Source: an uncultured Ruminococcus sp.
GTDB taxonomy: Bacteria; Bacillota; Clostridia; UBA1212
DNA: 64,000 nucleotides
Direction of reading: 5' to 3'
NCBI GenBank assembly: GCA_902792515.1
Contig: CADAZX010000010.1
Coordinates: 1 to 64,000, forward strand
Shown: piece after piece, positions 43,975 through 53,463 of the stretch
How the letters are laid out: each line of letters starts with the position of its first letter
How positions within the stretch are numbered: position 1 is the first letter of the stretch
The notes under the pieces: generated by a model
What the model was told of the DNA's origin: nothing
What the model saw: only the letters and a program-made list of their open reading frames with translations
The model's database searches: none
Program-made: the position numbers and the translations under genes

Positions 43975-45264
43975 TTGATACATGTTTTTATTGACCTCGA
44001 ATTCTGCACATGCTTCAGAAAGAGTTCTCCGCTCCGCACCGAGACTATCGAAATAGGCGCGGTAAAGCTCGACTCCGAACTGAATTTCGCGGGAGAGTTC
44101 GACCGGCTCGTGAGACCCGATTTCGCGAAGTCGATCCCCTCGACCGAGCGTAACCTGACCGGAATCACCTGGAACATGGTGGAAAACGAGAAGTCGTTTT
44201 TCGACGTAATAGACGATTTTTTCCGCTGGGTAGGTCCGGAAGAGGAGTATCTGATCTACTCCTGGTCCGCGAACGACGCCGTCCAGTGCCTCAGAGAGTC
44301 GCGCGTTAAGGGCTACCCGCTCACGGAAATGGGCGTTTTCGACCGCTGGATAGACCTTCAGAAGGTGTTTATGACGGCTGTCGGCGTTAAAAACCAGATC
44401 TCGCTTGAGCGCGCGATCGAGATGGCCGACCTGTATTTTTCGGGAGTGGCGCACAGAGCCGACGTGGACGCGTACAACACCGCGAGACTTTACCGCTACT
44501 GCATGAGCGTTAACACGGTCGACCTGAAGCCCGTCACGCTCGGAAGCCTCAGCGGCGACTATCAAAGGGACAGCGACCTTGCGCTCGGCGTAAGGCGGAA
44601 ACCCTCGTCCTCGCAGGGAAGGGCGTCCGGAAGAGCGGCAGGGAACGGCACCGGAAAGCACGCCGCCCGCGGAAGGATCGATAATAATCAAGAGCACAGA
44701 CCCGGAGCAAGAAACGTCGCCGCCAGCTTTTCGGACGGACCGCTTTCCGCACCGGCAGCAGGCGCGGGTGAGGCTCAGAAGGCTGCTAAAAAGAAGCACC
44801 GCGGAGGCAGAAAACACAAGAAGCCGGCAACGGTTCAGCCTGTTGAAAACGTTCAGCTCTCCGGAAACGTTCAGCCTGAGAAGCAGCCGGAAAAGCAACC
44901 GGAAAAACAGCCGGAGAAGCAACCGGAAAAGCAACCGGAAAAACAGCCGGAGGAGCGTATAATTACTGTCACGCCGGCGGAACCTGTTCAAGAACCTTTA
45001 AAAGAAGAGCCCGCGCAGACGGAAAAGCCCGCGACTCATAAAAAGACAAGATCCGCTTCACCGCGCAAAAAGGTTGTTAAAAACGAACCCGAGTCGACAC
45101 CGGCCGGGACCGCGCAGGAAATTGAGCCGGACAGGGGCGTTTCCGCTCCGGAAGGCCGTCCGGACGAAGCCGTGATCAAGGTGAAGAAGCCGAGGAAAAG
45201 AGCTTCTTCCGCGAAAAAGACGTCCGCCCCGGAAAAGACGGCGGAAAATCCCGGAAATACATAA
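43975..45264 (+). CDS. DEDDh 3'-5' exonuclease with long repeat-rich basic tail
   Basis: The N-terminal 185 aa form a DnaQ/ERI1-KapD type exonuclease: FIDLEF (DEx), the middle Asp in SWSANDAVQCL and HRADVDAYNTARLY (HxAxxDA). Such enzymes trim RNA or DNA 3' ends. The remaining 240 aa are basic and low in complexity, with seven QPEK-type tetrapeptides (44878-44960) and Lys/Arg/Pro-rich stretches (KKKHRGGRKHKK, PRKKVVKN), which could hold nucleic acid. The start is probably a TTG at 43975, since GGAGG lies at 43961-43965. An upstream in-frame TTG (43888) has no site. Confidence 0.85.
   Translation: MIHVFIDLEFCTCFRKSSPLRTETIEIGAVKLDSELNFAGEFDRLVRPDFAKSIPSTERNLTGITWNMVENEKSFFDVIDDFFRWVGPEEEYLIYSWSANDAVQCLRESRVKGYPLTEMGVFDRWIDLQKVFMTAVGVKNQISLERAIEMADLYFSGVAHRADVDAYNTARLYRYCMSVNTVDLKPVTLGSLSGDYQRDSDLALGVRRKPSSSQGRASGRAAGNGTGKHAARGRIDNNQEHRPGARNVAASFSDGPLSAPAAGAGEAQKAAKKKHRGGRKHKKPATVQPVENVQLSGNVQPEKQPEKQPEKQPEKQPEKQPEKQPEERIITVTPAEPVQEPLKEEPAQTEKPATHKKTRSASPRKKVVKNEPESTPAGTAQEIEPDRGVSAPEGRPDEAVIKVKKPRKRASSAKKTSAPEKTAENPGNT
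44878..44960 (+). repeat. 12-bp coding repeat for QPEK tetrapeptides
   Basis: Seven units of 12 bp encode QPEK-like tetrapeptides in the exonuclease tail. Unlike the TEEP repeats, the units are almost identical at the DNA level, so this array could expand or contract by slippage. Confidence 0.85.
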
Positions 45265-45270
45265 AAAACG

Positions 45271-45313
45271 GTGCGAAATAGTACGTGATTATTTCCGCAC
45301 GACGTGATATAAT
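45271..45313 (+). promoter_or_regulatory. Promoter with inverted repeat upstream of the zinc-ribbon gene
   Basis: TATAAT at 45308-45313 preceded by TGA (extended -10) and a weak -35 (GTGATT, 45285-45290) at 17 bp. An inverted repeat (GTGCGAAATA at 45271-45280 and TTATTTCCGCAC ending at 45300) spans the -35 region and could be an operator. Confidence 0.5.
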
Positions 45314-45403
45314 GGAGGCAGACAGAGAATTGCCTTCAGAGAAGAAGATACCGGATCGTTTTAGGCCGGAACTGACAGCTATTTTAGAGAGAGAGGAATT
45401 TCG

Positions 45404-46702
45404 ATGGCAACGGTTGAGTATAAATGCCCTAACTGCGCCGCGCCGCTCGTTTTTGACGCAGCTTGCAAAACCGTAAGGTGCGAATTCTGCGAGAGCACGT
45501 TCGACGTGGACGAGGTTACCGCGAATTCAAAAAAGGCGGCAAGGCACGAGACTTCGAAAATCGACGACGAGTACATAGAAGGCGAAAAAGCCGAGGAGTA
45601 CTGGAAAAAAGTTACAGCGAAAACCGCGGGCTACAGCTGCCCTTCGTGCGGCGGCGCGATCATCGGAACGGTCGACTCCGCGGCGCTTTTCTGTCCGTAT
45701 TGCGGCAACCCGGCTATCATTGAGAGCTCGATCGAGGGCGTTTTCAAGCCGGATTTCATAATTCCGTTCGTGAAGACGAAGGAGGACGCGATCAAGGCGT
45801 ACAACGATTTCCTCGGCGACGGGAAGTACCTTCCGAAGGTTTTCCGCGACAGCCACGCCGTAGACAAGGTCTCGGGCGTTTACGTACCTTACCACCTTCT
45901 CTCGTGCGACGTCAGCGCCGGTTCGGTATATAAGGGCGAGATCGTCGAAAAATGGTCCGACAGTGACTACGATTACGAGAAAACCGACACGTACGAGAAC
46001 AGGCGCGCCGGCACAATGTCGTTCGTGAGGATTCCCGCGGACGCGTCGTCATCCATCGACGACGACTTCATGGAGACGATAGAACCGTTCGACTACTCGG
46101 GACTCACCGAATTCAAGGACGTCTACCTGTCCGGTTTCTGGGCCGACAAATACGACCTGACGCCCGAGCAGTGCCAGGAGGTCACGGACAAGCGCATCGC
46201 CAACACTGTCGACTCCATATTCCTCGACTCGGTCTCCCAAAAGGGCTTCACCAGCGTCTCCCGCACCGGCGCCCTTAACGTCGACGTCCGCAACAGAAAA
46301 TACGCCTACGCGCTTCTGCCCGTGTGGCTCCTCAGAACAAAGTACAACAACGAATTTTACTACTTCGCGATGAACGGCCAGACGGGAAAGGTTGCCGCGA
46401 AAATGCCGGTCGACCGCTCAAAGGTCAAAAAGAAATCGCTCGGAATCGGCGCAATCGCGCTCGCTGCCGGCGCGCTTCTCGGCTATATTATAAACGGCGT
46501 CTGGGCTGCGCTCATTCTGGGCTTGCTCGCGGGACTTATCGCTTTCTTCGCGGCTTTCGGCACGCTCGGCTCGCACCTCAACAACGTCAGGAACAACTAC
46601 TACGCCGACAGCTACGCGGGCGGAAGGATGAACTTCACCGTAAGCGACGACGTGTTCAAGACGACGTTCACGAGGCGTTCCGCAAGACCGAAGCGGGAAT
46701 GA
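45404..46702 (+). CDS. Zinc-ribbon membrane protein (TFIIB-type zinc finger)
   Basis: A 432-aa protein with two zinc ribbons (CPNC-CEFC at residues 8-28 and CPSC-CPYC at about 75-100), a cytoplasmic middle region (VYVPYHLLSCDVSAGSVYKGEI, PVWLLRTKYNNEFYYFAMNG) and two membrane helices close together near the C-terminus (350-395). This pattern is common in Clostridia and is annotated only as zinc-ribbon protein, a relative of YgiM/IBR-like or PASTA-less helpers; role unknown. ATG 45404 lies after GAGAGAGGAA. It has its own promoter and precedes glgC. Confidence 0.88.
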   Translation: MATVEYKCPNCAAPLVFDAACKTVRCEFCESTFDVDEVTANSKKAARHETSKIDDEYIEGEKAEEYWKKVTAKTAGYSCPSCGGAIIGTVDSAALFCPYCGNPAIIESSIEGVFKPDFIIPFVKTKEDAIKAYNDFLGDGKYLPKVFRDSHAVDKVSGVYVPYHLLSCDVSAGSVYKGEIVEKWSDSDYDYEKTDTYENRRAGTMSFVRIPADASSSIDDDFMETIEPFDYSGLTEFKDVYLSGFWADKYDLTPEQCQEVTDKRIANTVDSIFLDSVSQKGFTSVSRTGALNVDVRNRKYAYALLPVWLLRTKYNNEFYYFAMNGQTGKVAAKMPVDRSKVKKKSLGIGAIALAAGALLGYIINGVWAALILGLLAGLIAFFAAFGTLGSHLNNVRNNYYADSYAGGRMNFTVSDDVFKTTFTRRSARPKRE

Positions 46703-46785
46703 TGCAAACGAGCGCGTTTTTACCTTAATTTAGAGAAAATAACCGGCCGTAAAAAGCCGGATCAAAAACGAGGGGAATGACTTAA

Positions 46786-47934
46786 ATGGCAAGAAAGAAC
46801 ATGATTGCGATGATACTGGCCGGCGGTCAGGGAAGCCGGCTCAGCCCGATGACCAAGGTGATGGCCAAGCCTGCCGTCTCCTTCGGAGGAAAGTACAAGA
46901 TCATCGACTTTGCCCTGAGTAACTGCTCGAACTCCGGTATCGACACAGTCGGAATTCTGACGCAGTTCAAGCCGCAGGCGCTCAACTCGCACATCGGAAT
47001 CGGCACGCCATGGGACCTCGACAGGGTTCACGGCGGTGTCGCCATGCTTCCGCCTTACATGAGCGAGCAGGGCGGCGACTGGTACAAGGGAACCGCCAAC
47101 GCGGTCTACCAGAACCTGACGTTCTGCGACCAGTACGATCCGGAGTACCTTCTGATCCTTTCCGGCGACCACATCTACAAAATGGACTACCGCGAGATGC
47201 TCTCTCAGCATATAGCGGCGAACGCGGCAGCGACGATCGCGGTCATCAACGTCCCGATCGAGGAGGCGTCGCGCTTCGGCATCATGAACACCGACAGCGA
47301 CGGAAAGATCGTTGAGTTCGAGGAGAAACCGAAGCACCCGAAGAGCACGCTCGCGTCGATGGGCATCTACATTTTCACCTACAGAACGCTTCGCGAGTAC
47401 CTTATCCGCGACGCCGAAAACCCGGATTCCGACAACGATTTCGGCAAGAATATCATTCCCGCTATGCTCGCGAACGGCGAGACGCTTGTCGCGTACGAGT
47501 TCAAGGGCTACTGGAAGGACGTCGGAACTATCCAGAGCTTCTGGGAGGCCAATATGGACCTTCTCAGCGTCGACAATGAGGTCAGGCTTTTCGACACGAG
47601 CTGGAAGCTTTTCACGCAGGTCAAGGTCAGGCCCTCGCAGTACATCGGAACCGACGCGGTCATCAGCGACAGCATCATTACAGAAGGCTGCTACGTCGAC
47701 GGCGAGGTGAGGCACTCGATCCTCTTCCCGGGCTGCCGCGTCGAAAAGGGCGCTCGCATAGTCGACTCTATTATAATGGAGGATACGGTGATAGAGGGGA
47801 ACGTTATCGTGAACAAGGCGATCGTTCTCGAGGGTTCGCACATCAAGGCCAGCAACGTCATCGGGGACGGAAACGAGATCGCGGTCATCGAGGCGCATAC
47901 GGTTCTCGAACCGAATTTCAGCGGAAAGATATAA
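46786..47934 (+). CDS. glgC: Glucose-1-phosphate adenylyltransferase, catalytic subunit
   Basis: Makes ADP-glucose from ATP and glucose 1-phosphate, the first committed step of glycogen synthesis. The 382-aa product has the nucleotide loop [13 protein letters not shown], the conserved [32 protein letters not shown], the sugar-phosphate site EEKPKHP and a C-terminal left-handed beta-helix with hexapeptide repeats. ATG follows GAGGGG. It starts the glgC-glgD-glgA-glgP cluster, with 22 bp to glgD. Confidence 0.97.
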   Translation: MARKNMIAMILAGGQGSRLSPMTKVMAKPAVSFGGKYKIIDFALSNCSNSGIDTVGILTQFKPQALNSHIGIGTPWDLDRVHGGVAMLPPYMSEQGGDWYKGTANAVYQNLTFCDQYDPEYLLILSGDHIYKMDYREMLSQHIAANAAATIAVINVPIEEASRFGIMNTDSDGKIVEFEEKPKHPKSTLASMGIYIFTYRTLREYLIRDAENPDSDNDFGKNIIPAMLANGETLVAYEFKGYWKDVGTIQSFWEANMDLLSVDNEVRLFDTSWKLFTQVKVRPSQYIGTDAVISDSIITEGCYVDGEVRHSILFPGCRVEKGARIVDSIIMEDTVIEGNVIVNKAIVLEGSHIKASNVIGDGNEIAVIEAHTVLEPNFSGKI

Positions 47935-47956
47935 GAAGGGAGCAGAGAGGGACAAT

Positions 47957-49075
47957 ATGAGCAAGGATTATATGGCAATATTCAACCTCGCGGAGGACGA
48001 GAGCGACATTAAGGCGCTGACCGCAAAGCGTTCGATTGCGTCTGTTCCGATCGGAAGCCGGTTCAGAGTTATCGACTTCATGCTCTCGAACGTAGTAAAC
48101 GCGGGCGTCACGAACGTCGGCATTTTCACCGACACAAACTCGAGATCGCTTGTCGACCATATAGGCGACGGAAAACCCTGGGACCTCAACCGCAAAAACG
48201 ACGGTCTGTTCCTGTTCAACCACCGCCTGCTCGACATCGCCAACTTCGACACGAAAATACTCCAGAACAACATGGAGTACCTTTTCCGCAGCCAGAGCGA
48301 CAGCGTGATACTCACGTCGTCATACATGGTCTGCAACATCGACCTCAAAAAGGTCATCAAGTCGCACGAATCTTCCGGTGCGGACGTGACTGTCGTCTAC
48401 ACGGAGACGAACAACGCCGACAGGGAGTTCCTGAACTGCTACACCGTCGAGGTCGACGAGGAGCACCACGCCGTGACCGGAATCGGCAAGAACATCGGAT
48501 ACATTCCGCACGCGTCGATCTGCATGGAGATCTTCATCCTGAAGAAGAACATGCTCATCAGCCTGATTCAGGAAAACGCGCGCAACAGAAAGTTCAACGA
48601 CTTCTACGCGCTGCTTCTCAGCAAGCTGAAGGTGCTCAATTTCAACGCCTACAAGTTCGAGGGCTACGTCTCCTGCATAAACAGTAAATCCGGCTATTTT
48701 AAGGCAAATATGGACATGCTGAACCAGGACGTTTCCAGGGAACTTTTCCAGAGCGAGAGACCGATCTACACGAAAATCAAGGACGAGCCGCCCACGATTT
48801 ACGTAAACGGCTGCTCTGTTTCCAACTCGCTTGTCGCAGACGGTACGATCATTCGGGGCACCGTGCGCAACAGTATCATCGGGCGGTTCGCTGTCGTCGA
48901 AGAGGGGGCTGTCGTCGAGAACAGCATCATCCTCCAGAACGTCAGGGTTTGCTCGGGCGCGCACCTGTCCGGGGCGATCATCGACAAGAACGTCGTCATC
49001 TCCGAAAACGCACAGTTCAGAGGGGACGAGTATTTCCCGACGATTGTCGAAAAGCGGAATATCTACCTGCCGTAA
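47957..49075 (+). CDS. glgD: GlgD subunit of glucose-1-phosphate adenylyltransferase
   Basis: A 372-aa paralogue of GlgC. It keeps the fold (RFRVIDFMLSN, LDYDIANFD-like DIANFDTKIL, the C-terminal beta-helix with NSLVADGTIIRG) but lacks the GGQGSRL nucleotide loop and other catalytic residues, as GlgD of Clostridia and bacilli does. It assembles with GlgC to form a heteromeric enzyme and alters its kinetics. It has a GAGAGGG binding site and sits 22 bp after glgC. Confidence 0.95.
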   Translation: MSKDYMAIFNLAEDESDIKALTAKRSIASVPIGSRFRVIDFMLSNVVNAGVTNVGIFTDTNSRSLVDHIGDGKPWDLNRKNDGLFLFNHRLLDIANFDTKILQNNMEYLFRSQSDSVILTSSYMVCNIDLKKVIKSHESSGADVTVVYTETNNADREFLNCYTVEVDEEHHAVTGIGKNIGYIPHASICMEIFILKKNMLISLIQENARNRKFNDFYALLLSKLKVLNFNAYKFEGYVSCINSKSGYFKANMDMLNQDVSRELFQSERPIYTKIKDEPPTIYVNGCSVSNSLVADGTIIRGTVRNSIIGRFAVVEEGAVVENSIILQNVRVCSGAHLSGAIIDKNVVISENAQFRGDEYFPTIVEKRNIYLP

Positions 49076-49252
49076 GCGTAGGTTTATTACCGCTGATTTC
49101 CCGCTTCGAAATCATTTCAAAAAAAGACACGCGCGTTTAGCTTCGGCGACGGCGCGGAATTCACAAAATAAAGGCTGCCGGCCGAAACCGGAGAAGGGAT
49201 CCCGCAAGGGCTCTGAAACGGACGAGGTTCAGGCTGCCGGAACGGAGAATAC

Positions 49253-50914
49253 ATGAAAGTTTTATTTGTTGCCGCTGAGGCGGAACCGTTCGCGAAGACG
49301 GGCGGTCTGGCTGACGTGGCGTACGCGCTTCCCAAGGCACTCAAGGCCAAAGGTATAGACGTGCGTATTATCATGCCGAAATACGGCGACATCGGCCAAA
49401 ACTACACCAACAAGATGAGCCAGCTCGCGAGCTTCGGCGTGTCGGTGGGATGGAGAAACCAGTATTGCGGACTTGAGTACCTCAATTACGACGGAATTCC
49501 GTTCTATTTCATCGACAACGAGTACTATTTCAAGCGTCCGGGCTGCTACGGGTACTTCGACGACGGCGAGAGATTTTCGTTCTTCTGCCGCGCGGTCATG
49601 GAGTCCGTGAAGCACATGGACGACTTCGCGCCGGACATTATCCACTGCAACGACTGGCACACCGGAATGATTCCCGTCTACCTCAGGGACGTATACTACG
49701 ACTCGCCCGAGTTCGCGGACAGCCACGTGGTCTTCACGATCCACAACCTGAAATACCAGGGAATCTACTCGCCGGCAATTCTCGAGGAGCTGCTCGGTCT
49801 CAACATGGGCTACTATTCCGAAGAGAAGCTGAAATACATGGACGGTGTTTCGTTCATGAAGGCTGCCATCGTTTACGCGGACAGGATCACCACGGTCAGC
49901 GAGACGTACGCGGAGGAGATCAAAGGGCCGCTCGCGGGCGAGGGACTTGACGGACTCCTCAGGGAGAAAGCGTACAAGCTCAGCGGCATCGTGAACGGAA
50001 TCGACTGCGACAGATACGATCCTGCGACGGACCCCGCGCTTGCGGCGAACTACACGGCGAAGAATTTCGTTTCCGGGAAAGCCACCAACAAGGAGGAACT
50101 CCAGCGCAGAATGGGTCTTCCCGTGGACGCGTCAAAGCCTGTCATCGGAGTCGTTTCAAGGCTTGTCCGTCAGAAGGGCATCGATCTGATCACGTGCGTG
50201 ATGGAGCAGATCCTTGACATCGACCTTCAGTTTGTGCTGCTCGGAAGCGGCGACTCGGACTATCAGGATTTCTTCGAGTACTATGCTTCGGCGTACCCGG
50301 GCAAGGTCGGCGTGAAGATCGGCTTCAACAACGAACTCGCTTCTCTGATTTACGCCGGCGCGGACATCCTTCTCATGCCTTCGCAGTTTGAGCCCTGCGG
50401 CATCAGCCAGATGATCGCGATGAGGTACGGAACGCTTCCGCTTGTTCGCGAGACGGGCGGCCTCAAGGACACCGTGGTGCCTTACAACAGGTTTACAGGC
50501 GAGGGCAACGGATTCTCGTTCTCGAACTACAACGCGCACGAGATGCTCGACATTATCCGCTACGCGGCGGAGGTCCACGCGGACAAGAAGGCCTGGAAGA
50601 CGCTCGTCAAAAACGCGATGGCCACCGACAACGGCTGGTCAGCGCCACCGACAACGGCTGGTCAGCGAGCGCCGACAAGTACATTGCCCTCTACGAGGAG
50701 ACGTGCGAGAAATAAACTTTCCGCGGCGTTTTTTATGGCGGAAAGGTTGTATTCGACTTTGACTGTACGTGTAATTTTGCCTTTTTTCAGGCAAAAACAC
50801 TCATTCGGACAGCCGGCGGCGCGACTCCTCGCGCGAACGGCCCGGATAATTCGATTTTTGATTTGCGAACGCCGGAGGCATTATCCGGCGTATGGAGATT
50901 TTTATGTATCTTAA
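49253..50914 (+). CDS. glgA: Glycogen synthase with frameshifted C-terminus
   Basis: A GT5 ADP-glucose:glucan transferase. Residues 1-463 are normal: KTGGLADVAYALPKAL, HCNDWHTG, FTIHNLKYQG, GIVNGID, SRLVRQKG and PSQFEPCGISQM. A 23-bp tandem duplication (50621-50643 repeated at 50644-50666) then shifts the frame. Without it, translation would end NGWSASADKYIALYEETCEK at TAA 50713-50715, giving 479 aa, the standard GlgA size. As written, the protein gains 90 unrelated Arg-rich residues and stops at 50914, overlapping glgP by 11 bp. The normal C-terminal helix, which packs back onto the N-domain, is lost, so activity may be reduced. It may be a real mutation, population variant or assembly slip. 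Confidence 0.93.
   Translation: MKVLFVAAEAEPFAKTGGLADVAYALPKALKAKGIDVRIIMPKYGDIGQNYTNKMSQLASFGVSVGWRNQYCGLEYLNYDGIPFYFIDNEYYFKRPGCYGYFDDGERFSFFCRAVMESVKHMDDFAPDIIHCNDWHTGMIPVYLRDVYYDSPEFADSHVVFTIHNLKYQGIYSPAILEELLGLNMGYYSEEKLKYMDGVSFMKAAIVYADRITTVSETYAEEIKGPLAGEGLDGLLREKAYKLSGIVNGIDCDRYDPATDPALAANYTAKNFVSGKATNKEELQRRMGLPVDASKPVIGVVSRLVRQKGIDLITCVMEQILDIDLQFVLLGSGDSDYQDFFEYYASAYPGKVGVKIGFNNELASLIYAGADILLMPSQFEPCGISQMIAMRYGTLPLVRETGGLKDTVVPYNRFTGEGNGFSFSNYNAHEMLDIIRYAAEVHADKKAWKTLVKNAMATDNGWSAPPTTAGQRAPTSTLPSTRRRARNKLSAAFFMAERLYSTLTVRVILPFFRQKHSFGQPAARLLARTARIIRFLICERRRHYPAYGDFYVS
50621..50666 (+). repeat. 23-bp perfect tandem duplication in glgA
   Basis: Two identical 23-bp copies, 50621-50643 and 50644-50666, start GCCACCGACAACGG. 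Because 23 is not a multiple of three, the copy breaks the glgA frame. Confidence 0.97.
50775..50796. other. Hairpin between the ancestral glgA stop and glgP
   Basis: TTTTGCCT (50775-50782) pairs with AGGCAAAA (50789-50796) around a T-rich loop. It might serve as a processing or weak termination element. Confidence 0.45.
50870..50890 (+). promoter_or_regulatory. Hairpin directly upstream of the glgP ribosome binding site
   Basis: A 7-bp perfect GC stem (50870-50876 with 50884-50890) with a 7-nt loop ends 3 bp before the GGAG (50894-50897) used by glgP. It could insulate or tune initiation. Confidence 0.5.
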
Positions 50915-53327
50915 CCGTGAAGATTTCAAACGCGATTTCCGCGAGAAGCTCCTTCAGCTCTACAGAACGGGCGTTGAGGACGCTTCGGATACGGAGCGGT
51001 ATATCGCGTTGGGAACGCTTATAAAAGAATATATGGCAATGGACTGGTACAAAACCGAGACGGACAATTTCAACCGTAAACGGAAGTCGGTCTATTACTT
51101 TTCACTTGAATTTTTGATAGGCAGGCTGATGGACTCGGCGCTTATCAATCTCGGTATCAGAGACGTCGTGGAGAGCGGTCTCAAAGAGATGGGAATTCCG
51201 CTCAAGGAGCTCGAGGAGATCGAGCCTGACGCGGGTCTCGGCAACGGCGGCCTCGGAAGGCTTGCCGCCTGCTTTATGGATTCTATGGCGTCGCTCGGAA
51301 TCTCGGGCATGGGCATCGGTATCCGCTACAAGTACGGTCTGTTCAAGCAGGAGATAGTGCACGGATGCCAGATCGAGACGCCTGACAACTGGCTCAAGAT
51401 CCAGAACGTATGGGAGTCGAGACGCGACGACCTCGCGTGCATCGTGAAGTTCGGCGGCGACTGCTCGCTTCATTGGAGCGAAAGCGGGAAACTCTACGTC
51501 GAGCACAAAAACTACGAGCCGATTCTGGCTGTTCCTTACGACATGCCTGTTCCGGGCTACGACAACGGCGTCGTCAACACGCTGAGGCTCTGGAGCGCGG
51601 AGACGGACGGGGTCGCGTTTGACTTTTCCGTTTTCAGCCGCGGAGACTTCGAAAAGGCCATCGCCGGCCAGTACTCGGTTTCTTCGATAACGAGCGTTCT
51701 CTACCCGGACGACTCGACCGACAGAGGCAAGCTTTTAAGACTCAAGCAGGAGTACTTCTTCACGAGCGCGGGAATTCAGACGATAGTCCGCCACGTGAAA
51801 AAGATGGGCATTCCCGTCAACAAACTCGACACTGCCGTTGCGATCCACATCAACGACACGCATCCGGCGCTCGCGGTTGCAGAACTGATGCGCATCCTTG
51901 TCGACGAGGAGAATCTGGAATGGGACGAGGCGTTCGGCGTTACCGTCAGGACGCTTGCATACACAAACCACACTATTTTGGCCGAGGCGCTCGAAAAGTG
52001 GAGAGTTCCGATGTTCAGAACGCTCCTCCCGCGCATTTACATGATCGTAGAGGAGATCAACAGACGCTTCTGCGTCGACGTATCCGCGCGTTACGGCGCG
52101 AACTGGAACAAGCTGAGCGCGATGTCGATAATTCAGGACGACATGGTGAAAATGGCGCACCTCGCGATAGTCGGCAGCCACAGCGTCAACGGGGTCGCGG
52201 CGCTCCATACCGAGATCCTTAAAAACCAGGAGCTCAGGGACTTTAACGAGTTCTTCCCGGGAAGGTTCAACAACAAGACAAACGGTATCACTCACAGGCG
52301 CTGGCTGATTCAGGCCAACCCGAGACTCGCCTCGCTTATCGACAGCACGATCGGGGAGGGGTGGAAAAAGAGCCCGCTCGAGCTGCGCGGACTTCTCAAA
52401 TACACAGGCGACAGCGGATTTTTGCAGGACGTAGCGGCCGTTAAGCGCGCCAACAAGGCGGATCTTTCCGATTTCATCTTGAAAAACTACGGAATATCCG
52501 TCGACCCGGATTCGATTTTCGACATTCAGGTCAAGCGCCTCCACATGTACAAGCGCCAGCTGCTCAACATAATCCACATTATGGACCTCTACAACAGGCT
52601 CTGCGACGACCCGGACCTCGACATCGTGCCGCGTACGTTCATTTTCGGCGCGAAGGCGTTCCCGGGGTACACGATCGCGAAGAACACGATCAGGCTGATC
52701 AACACGGTTGCGGAAAAGGTCAACAACGACCCGCGCATCAAAAACAAGCTGAAGGTCGTGTTCATGCCCAACTACGGCGTCAGCCTCGCGCAGATCATGA
52801 TCCCCGCCGGCGACGTCAGCGAGCAGATTTCGACGGCTTCCAAGGAGGCGTCCGGCACGGGCAATATGAAGTTCATGATGAACGGCGCGGTAACTGTCGC
52901 CACGATGGACGGCGCGAACGTCGAGATCCACGACGCGGTAGGCGACGACAACATTGTGATCTTCGGTCTTTCGTCCGAAGAGGTCATCAACTACCAGCTC
53001 CACGGCGGATACAACTCGTGGGAGATGATAGACGGCGACCCGAGAATCGCGCGCGTTTTGAAAATGATCGAGAGCGGCATGGACGCGGGCCCCGGAGCGT
53101 TCGAGCTTATCAGGTGCCACCTGACGTCCGACAACGATCCGTTCTTCGTTCTCCGCGACTTCGCCTCGTACTGCGACGCCCAGAACAAAGTCGACGGCCT
53201 TTTCAGGGACCGCGAAAAGTGGAATCGTATGGCCGCCACGAACATCGCGTGCTCGGGAATATTCTCCAGCGACAACACGATAATGCGCTACGCGGACGAG
53301 ATCTGGAACGTAGACTACACGAAATAA
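50904..53327 (+). CDS. glgP: Glycogen/maltodextrin phosphorylase
   Basis: A GT35 PLP-dependent phosphorylase that releases glucose 1-phosphate from alpha-1,4-glucans. The 807-aa product has IEPDAGLGNGGLGRLAACF, NDTHPALA, NKTNGITHRRWL and the PLP lysine region SKEASGTGNMKFMMNGAVTVATMDGAN. The ATG at 50904 follows GGAG; an ATG at 50892 is in frame but has the hairpin instead of a site. Its start lies within the frameshifted end of glgA. Product Glc-1-P can re-enter through phosphoglucomutase and pgi. Confidence 0.97.
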   Translation: MYLNREDFKRDFREKLLQLYRTGVEDASDTERYIALGTLIKEYMAMDWYKTETDNFNRKRKSVYYFSLEFLIGRLMDSALINLGIRDVVESGLKEMGIPLKELEEIEPDAGLGNGGLGRLAACFMDSMASLGISGMGIGIRYKYGLFKQEIVHGCQIETPDNWLKIQNVWESRRDDLACIVKFGGDCSLHWSESGKLYVEHKNYEPILAVPYDMPVPGYDNGVVNTLRLWSAETDGVAFDFSVFSRGDFEKAIAGQYSVSSITSVLYPDDSTDRGKLLRLKQEYFFTSAGIQTIVRHVKKMGIPVNKLDTAVAIHINDTHPALAVAELMRILVDEENLEWDEAFGVTVRTLAYTNHTILAEALEKWRVPMFRTLLPRIYMIVEEINRRFCVDVSARYGANWNKLSAMSIIQDDMVKMAHLAIVGSHSVNGVAALHTEILKNQELRDFNEFFPGRFNNKTNGITHRRWLIQANPRLASLIDSTIGEGWKKSPLELRGLLKYTGDSGFLQDVAAVKRANKADLSDFILKNYGISVDPDSIFDIQVKRLHMYKRQLLNIIHIMDLYNRLCDDPDLDIVPRTFIFGAKAFPGYTIAKNTIRLINTVAEKVNNDPRIKNKLKVVFMPNYGVSLAQIMIPAGDVSEQISTASKEASGTGNMKFMMNGAVTVATMDGANVEIHDAVGDDNIVIFGLSSEEVINYQLHGGYNSWEMIDGDPRIARVLKMIESGMDAGPGAFELIRCHLTSDNDPFFVLRDFASYCDAQNKVDGLFRDREKWNRMAATNIACSGIFSSDNTIMRYADEIWNVDYTK

Positions 53328-53336
53328 CAAAGCTTT

Positions 53337-53394
53337 GCGCCGCCCGCGCTTTTTCCTTGATTTAGGTGAATTTTAAGATTGCTGCGGGCGGCGC
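53337..53394 (+). other. Long-loop GC hairpin after glgP
   Basis: An 11-bp perfect stem (53337-53347 with 53384-53394) encloses a 36-nt T-rich loop. No U-run follows. Confidence 0.5.
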
Positions 53395-53402
53395 TCCGGA
53401 AA

Positions 53403-53447
53403 GCCGGCGCGCCTCTTTGTAACTGTTTGCGCGCCGGCGGATTTTTG
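53403..53447 (+). terminator. Terminator-like hairpin after glgP
   Basis: A 10-bp perfect stem (53403-53412 with 53429-53438), 16-nt loop, then GGATTTTTG, ahead of the GH13 gene. Confidence 0.65.
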
Positions 53448-53463
53448 ATTCAGGCGGGAAGAT

